A DNA stretch of 16,580 nucleotides from NCBI GenBank assembly GCA_041795785.1, contig JBHBXR010000006.1, positions 1 through 16,580 on the forward strand, in the 5' to 3' direction. Below, in pieces: positions 13,661-16,580 of this stretch. The notes under the pieces were generated by a model. The model ran no database searches. It saw nothing but the letters and a program-made list of their open reading frames with translations, and was not told the DNA's origin. The position numbers and the translations under genes were made by a program. Source of the DNA: CAJPST01 sp041795785 (GTDB lineage: Bacteria > Pseudomonadota > Gammaproteobacteria > Enterobacterales > Pasteurellaceae). Numbering within the stretch: position 1 is the first letter of the stretch; every line of letters begins with the position of its first letter.

Positions 13661-14017
13661 TGTATTTTCCTTTGTAAGATATCAAAAAAAAGTGCGGTCG
13701 TTTTTCATCATGTTTTGATGGATATTTACTGTTGACGTAAACAAAACGATATTTCCGTTTTGACTCAAAAGCAGGTATTACGATAAATTTTCGTAAAGAA
13801 ATGACACAAGTGTAAAGAAATTATTTCCGCTTGTGATCAGCGCAATACCTTACAGGCCGCTATGTTTCGCGTGTAAGTATTACTTCTTTCCGTGATACAG
13901 ACAATCAACCTTTAATTACTTTACAATTCCTTTCAGTTCTTTACTTTCCTAAAAAATTATTTACAAAAAGAGCGGGAAATTAATGCTTGATATGCCGATT
14001 TGAAACTATTAAACGTA
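13661..14017. other. Gene-free, dyad-rich intergenic region
   Basis: No convincing reading frame on either strand between the thrC terminator and the DUF2726-like gene. Visible structure: one uptake signal core (13690-13698); dyads CATCA/TGATG (13707-13720), CAAAACG/CGTTTTG (13742-13762), TTACGA/TCGTAA (13778-13796) and ACAC/GTGT (13804-13813); GTAAAG twice, 19 bp apart (13793, 13812), and its complement CTTTAC twice, 20 bp apart (13919, 13939). It must hold the promoter of the DUF2726-like gene, but I found no strong -35/-10 pair. A small RNA or regulator binding region is possible but unproven. Confidence 0.5.
13690..13698 (+). repeat. DNA uptake signal core
   Basis: AAGTGCGGT, the only unpaired intergenic copy in the window, 30 bp upstream of the DUF2726-like start codon, preceded by an A-run and followed by CGTTTTT. 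Confidence 0.9.
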
Positions 14018-14050
14018 AAAAAACCGAATAATCGGGATATTCGGTTTTTT
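14018..14050 (-). terminator. Terminator of the thr operon, after thrC
   Basis: AAAAAACCGAATA (14018-14030) pairs with TATTCGGTTTTTT (14038-14050): 13 bp, 7-base loop. On the minus strand it lies 23 bp after the thrC stop and ends in six Ts. Confidence 0.9.
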
Positions 14051-14073
14051 CAGTTTGTCGAGAAACGATAAAA

Positions 14074-15351
14074 TTATTTCGCCAATAAATAAGCTCTGAG
14101 TCGAGCAAAATCGTTTTCCATTTCATCGGATAATAACGGCAGTCTGTTATGTTTATCCAACGCCTCGGGCAACGGAAGTTCGATATTTAAAATGCGTTCT
14201 ACGGATTCCTTAAACTTCGCCGGATGCGCCGTACAAAGGAAAATGCCCGTTTCATCCGTCTGCAGCTGATCGGCTAATACTTGATAAGCGATAGCGCCGT
14301 GCGGTTCGCATAAATACCCCTGTTGATATTGCGTCTGCAAAGCGACTTCGGTTTGCTTGTCATTAAGGGCGGCGGAAGCCAAATCCGTTAAATGCCAACC
14401 GTTGCGTTTAAACAATTCTTCCACGCGCGGCCAGTTGTTCGGGCGGCTGACATCCATGGCGTTGGATAAGGTTGCCACCGTTGCGTTAGGTTCCCATTTA
14501 CCTGAACGTAAATAACGCGGCACAGTGTCATTGGCATTGGTTGCCGCGATAAAGCGTTTAATCGGCAAACCTAAGGTTTTCGCGATTAAACCGGCAGTCA
14601 GGTTGCCGAAGTTGCCGCTCGGTACGGAAACCACAACGTTATTGCGTTTTTCTTGCGGTAACTGAGCAACCGCTTCGAAATAATAGCAAACTTGTGCCAG
14701 AAGACGACTGATATTAATGGAGTTAGCCGAGTTTAAACCGATAGCGGTGCGTAATTCTTCATCGTCAAAGGCTTGTTTAACCAATGCCTGACAAGCATCA
14801 AAATCCGCATTAACGGCAACGGTACGAATATTTCCGCCCAAAGTGCAGAATAGTTTTTCCTGTAACGGGCTGATTTTGCCTTTCGGATATAAAATCACCA
14901 CATTGATATTTTCCAAGCCGTAAAACGCATGTGCAACCGCCGCACCGGTGTCGCCTGACGTGGCGGTTAAAATAGTGATTTTGCCCTCACCGCGAACCGC
15001 CGCTAACGCTTGTGCCATAAAACGTCCGCCGAAGTCTTTAAATGCCAATGTCGGCCCGTGGAACAACTCCAGCGCATAAACATTATCGTTGACTTGCGCT
15101 AACGGAGCAGGAAAAGTAAACGCATTTTTTACCATAGCATTTAAGGTTTCCGTCGGGATTTCATCACCGATAAGAGCGGATAGAATCTTTTGACTGCGTT
15201 CCACTAAAGGCAACGCAAGCAATTCATTGATATTATCCAACGACGGAATGACTTCCGGAAAAAATAACCCTTGATCTTTTCCTAATCCTTGACGAACCGC
15301 TTGAGCAAAATTGACTTGTTCTTCGGGGTGTTTAATGTTGTATAAATTCAT
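14074..15351 (-). CDS. thrC: Threonine synthase
   Basis: PLP enzyme, cytoplasmic, last step of threonine synthesis: O-phospho-L-homoserine plus water to L-threonine and phosphate. At 425 residues it is the length of the E. coli-type enzyme. The PLP-binding lysine is Lys105 in HGPTLAFKDFGGRF (98-111). The TATSGDTGAAVAHAFYG block (near 133-149) binds the cofactor phosphate region, and SVPSGNFGNLTAGL (near 241-254) is a further family block. The start at 15351 (MNLYNIKHPEE) has AGGA upstream. It follows the small secreted-protein gene by 14 bp and is the last gene of the thr operon, ending in its own terminator. The operon leader and any attenuator would lie beyond the right edge. Confidence 0.97.
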   Translation of the reverse strand: MNLYNIKHPEEQVNFAQAVRQGLGKDQGLFFPEVIPSLDNINELLALPLVERSQKILSALIGDEIPTETLNAMVKNAFTFPAPLAQVNDNVYALELFHGPTLAFKDFGGRFMAQALAAVRGEGKITILTATSGDTGAAVAHAFYGLENINVVILYPKGKISPLQEKLFCTLGGNIRTVAVNADFDACQALVKQAFDDEELRTAIGLNSANSINISRLLAQVCYYFEAVAQLPQEKRNNVVVSVPSGNFGNLTAGLIAKTLGLPIKRFIAATNANDTVPRYLRSGKWEPNATVATLSNAMDVSRPNNWPRVEELFKRNGWHLTDLASAALNDKQTEVALQTQYQQGYLCEPHGAIAYQVLADQLQTDETGIFLCTAHPAKFKESVERILNIELPLPEALDKHNRLPLLSDEMENDFARLRAYLLAK

Positions 15352-15365
15352 ATTTTGATCCTAAC

Positions 15366-15800
15366 TTATTTGATCTTTTGAAAAGGCATCACTTCCGGCG
15401 TTTCAGTAACTAAGGTTACCATAACATAATCCGTTCTGCCGTCTAAGGTCATTCCGCAGAAAGCAAACGCCATATTATGAATGCAGCTTAAATCCACTTT
15501 TTCAATAACGTGCGGATATTTGACAAAAAAGCGTTCGATATCCTGTTTGGAAGAGGTAATCAATTTACATTCGCCGCTAGCTTCACAAACCGGTCCCCAA
15601 GTTTGACCGCTGTCCCGTGAACCGTCCGCCAGCCATTGTTCACCGTCCAATTTTAAACGGAATTGAATTTCCGTAGCTTGCTGCTGAGTATCCAACAATA
15701 CGTAATCACCTTGTGCGCTGTTGCTTAATCCGTTCGCCACAATCTGCGCGGTTGCTATGCCCGGCAATAAACAGAAAAGTCCCAGTAATAATTTTTTCAT
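15366..15800 (-). CDS. Small secreted protein of unknown function inside the thr operon
   Basis: A 144-residue protein with a clear Sec signal peptide (MKKLLLGLFCLLPGIATA, cleavage likely before Gln19) and no other membrane segment, so periplasmic or secreted. There is no lipobox at the cleavage point: Cys10 is inside the hydrophobic core. The mature part has four Cys (72, 78, 106, 115), allowing two disulfides; 72/78 sit in CEASGEC and 106/115 in CIHNMAFAFC. It also has DSGQTWGPVC (63-72). I do not recognise the family. Its ATG overlaps the thrB stop (TAATG) with AAGGG/TTAGG ahead, and thrC starts 14 bp after it, so it must be made together with the threonine enzymes. The classical enterobacterial operon is thrABC with no such gene. 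Codon use looks like that of its neighbours. Confidence 0.85.
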   Translation of the reverse strand: MKKLLLGLFCLLPGIATAQIVANGLSNSAQGDYVLLDTQQQATEIQFRLKLDGEQWLADGSRDSGQTWGPVCEASGECKLITSSKQDIERFFVKYPHVIEKVDLSCIHNMAFAFCGMTLDGRTDYVMVTLVTETPEVMPFQKIK

Positions 15801-16580
15801 TAGCCTAATTCCCTTGCGCCTTGATTATCGACTTTACAAATATGCACGAAACCCTCATTGTTTTGCAAGTAATGACTTTCCAAATAAGAAGCAAGTTTGG
15901 TTGCGGTAGTCAAATCCGGCGCAATGGAAAACATGGTCGGGCCGGAGCCTGAAATACCGCTGGCTAACGCACCTAAATCACGCGCCGCCTGTTTAACTTC
16001 GGCGAAATTCGGCAACAGCGCTTCGCGATAAGGTTCGGCAATCACATCTTTCATCATCAGTGCCGCCAACACGTCCTGACCGGTATGGCAGGCATGCACG
16101 AAACTGCCTAAGTGACGACCGTGCGCAATCACATCCTGACGGGTATAGGTTTTCGGCAGAATCACACGGGCTTCCGCCGTGGAAACTTCAATGCCGGGAT
16201 ATGCCAACACCCAATACCAGTGATCAAAAAACGGCAATGTCTGGCAAATATTGCCCAAAGACTGCACCATCAATTGCACACCGCCCAAATAGCAAGGCGC
16301 TACGTTATCATAATGAATCGAACCGGAAATTCGCCCTTCCAATTCCCCCATCATTTCTAATAATTCCATTTTGGAAAACGGTTCATTATGAAATTTGTTC
16401 AAAGCAACCAATGCCGCCACGATGGAACAAGCGCTGGAACCCAAACCGGAACCGATAGGCATATTTTTTTCCAAGGTCAACCGTAACGGTTTAACTTTGG
16501 TATTGCGTAGTTTCAAACGCTCGCTGAACAACACATACGCCTGATAAACAATGTTTTTTTGCGGCTCTTTCGGCAGTTTG
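15800..16580 (-). CDS. thrB: Homoserine kinase (partial, N-terminus outside window)
   Basis: GHMP-family kinase that phosphorylates L-homoserine with ATP to O-phosphohomoserine, the substrate of ThrC. About 259 codons are visible and the frame is open to the window edge, so about 50 residues are missing (E. coli ThrB has 310). The visible start reads KLPKEPQKNIVYQAY. The GHMP ATP-binding motif PIGSGLGSSACSIVAAL follows; later AYPGIEVSTAEARVILP and the C-terminal ASGISGSGPTMFSIA motif are typical. A GTG at 16534 is internal, not the start. The stop (15800-15802) overlaps the start of the secreted-protein gene by one base. thrA is expected just beyond the right edge. Confidence 0.96.
   Translation of the reverse strand, partial: KLPKEPQKNIVYQAYVLFSERLKLRNTKVKPLRLTLEKNMPIGSGLGSSACSIVAALVALNKFHNEPFSKMELLEMMGELEGRISGSIHYDNVAPCYLGGVQLMVQSLGNICQTLPFFDHWYWVLAYPGIEVSTAEARVILPKTYTRQDVIAHGRHLGSFVHACHTGQDVLAALMMKDVIAEPYREALLPNFAEVKQAARDLGALASGISGSGPTMFSIAPDLTTATKLASYLESHYLQNNEGFVHICKVDNQGARELG

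Noticed and set aside
13858..13875. ATG-started tiny frame (MFRV) as a leader peptide
   Set aside because: Four codons, no attenuator hairpin next to it and no downstream biosynthetic gene in that direction.

Overview
The window looks like chromosomal DNA from a Pasteurellaceae bacterium. The main evidence is twelve exact copies of the Haemophilus-type DNA uptake signal core AAGTGCGGT (either strand), about one per 1.4 kb, with no sign of the Actinobacillus pleuropneumoniae-type variant. The gene content fits (GntP permease with glycerate kinase, DapE, YffB, ThrB/ThrC, TldE/DarP). A member of the Haemophilus/Pasteurella/Basfia/Actinobacillus succinogenes group is likely; the species cannot be settled from the window. 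I see no insertion sequence, prophage, CRISPR array, rRNA or tRNA, and no clearly broken gene.

Left part (1-5971): carbon uptake. A ribose-type sugar ABC transporter is split over two strands. The permease (cut by the window edge) and the double ATPase are on the minus strand, and the periplasmic binding protein is divergent on the plus strand. They share a 179 bp intergenic region with a CRP-like site. A GntP-family permease and a GarK-type glycerate 2-kinase follow as a tight pair, probably for uptake of glycerate or a related sugar acid and its phosphorylation to 2-phosphoglycerate.

Middle (5972-10253): purine salvage gene hpt (minus). Behind it is a candidate small RNA (minus, about 6556-6695) with its own promoter, two abutting Fur-like boxes and a strong terminator. 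Next comes tldE/pmbA (minus), divergent from darP/yjgA (plus) across interleaved promoters. darP is followed 22 bp later by an uncharacterised membrane protein with a von Willebrand A-like domain whose metal site is degenerate.

Right part (10254-16580): a minus-strand cluster yffB-dapE-(M15 peptidase), in which dapE and the peptidase overlap and are probably translationally coupled. Then a membrane-anchored protein with a DUF2726-like nuclease fold that seems to lack catalytic acids, and a 413 bp gene-free, dyad-rich stretch. Last is the end of the threonine operon, thrB-(small secreted protein)-thrC, where the unknown secreted protein sits between the two biosynthetic genes with overlapping stop and start codons.

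The most interesting items are the Fur-controlled small RNA candidate, the secreted protein in the thr operon, the VWA protein beside darP, and the inactive-looking DUF2726 protein. Three inverted uptake-signal pairs lie immediately downstream of genes, at least two of them as good terminators.
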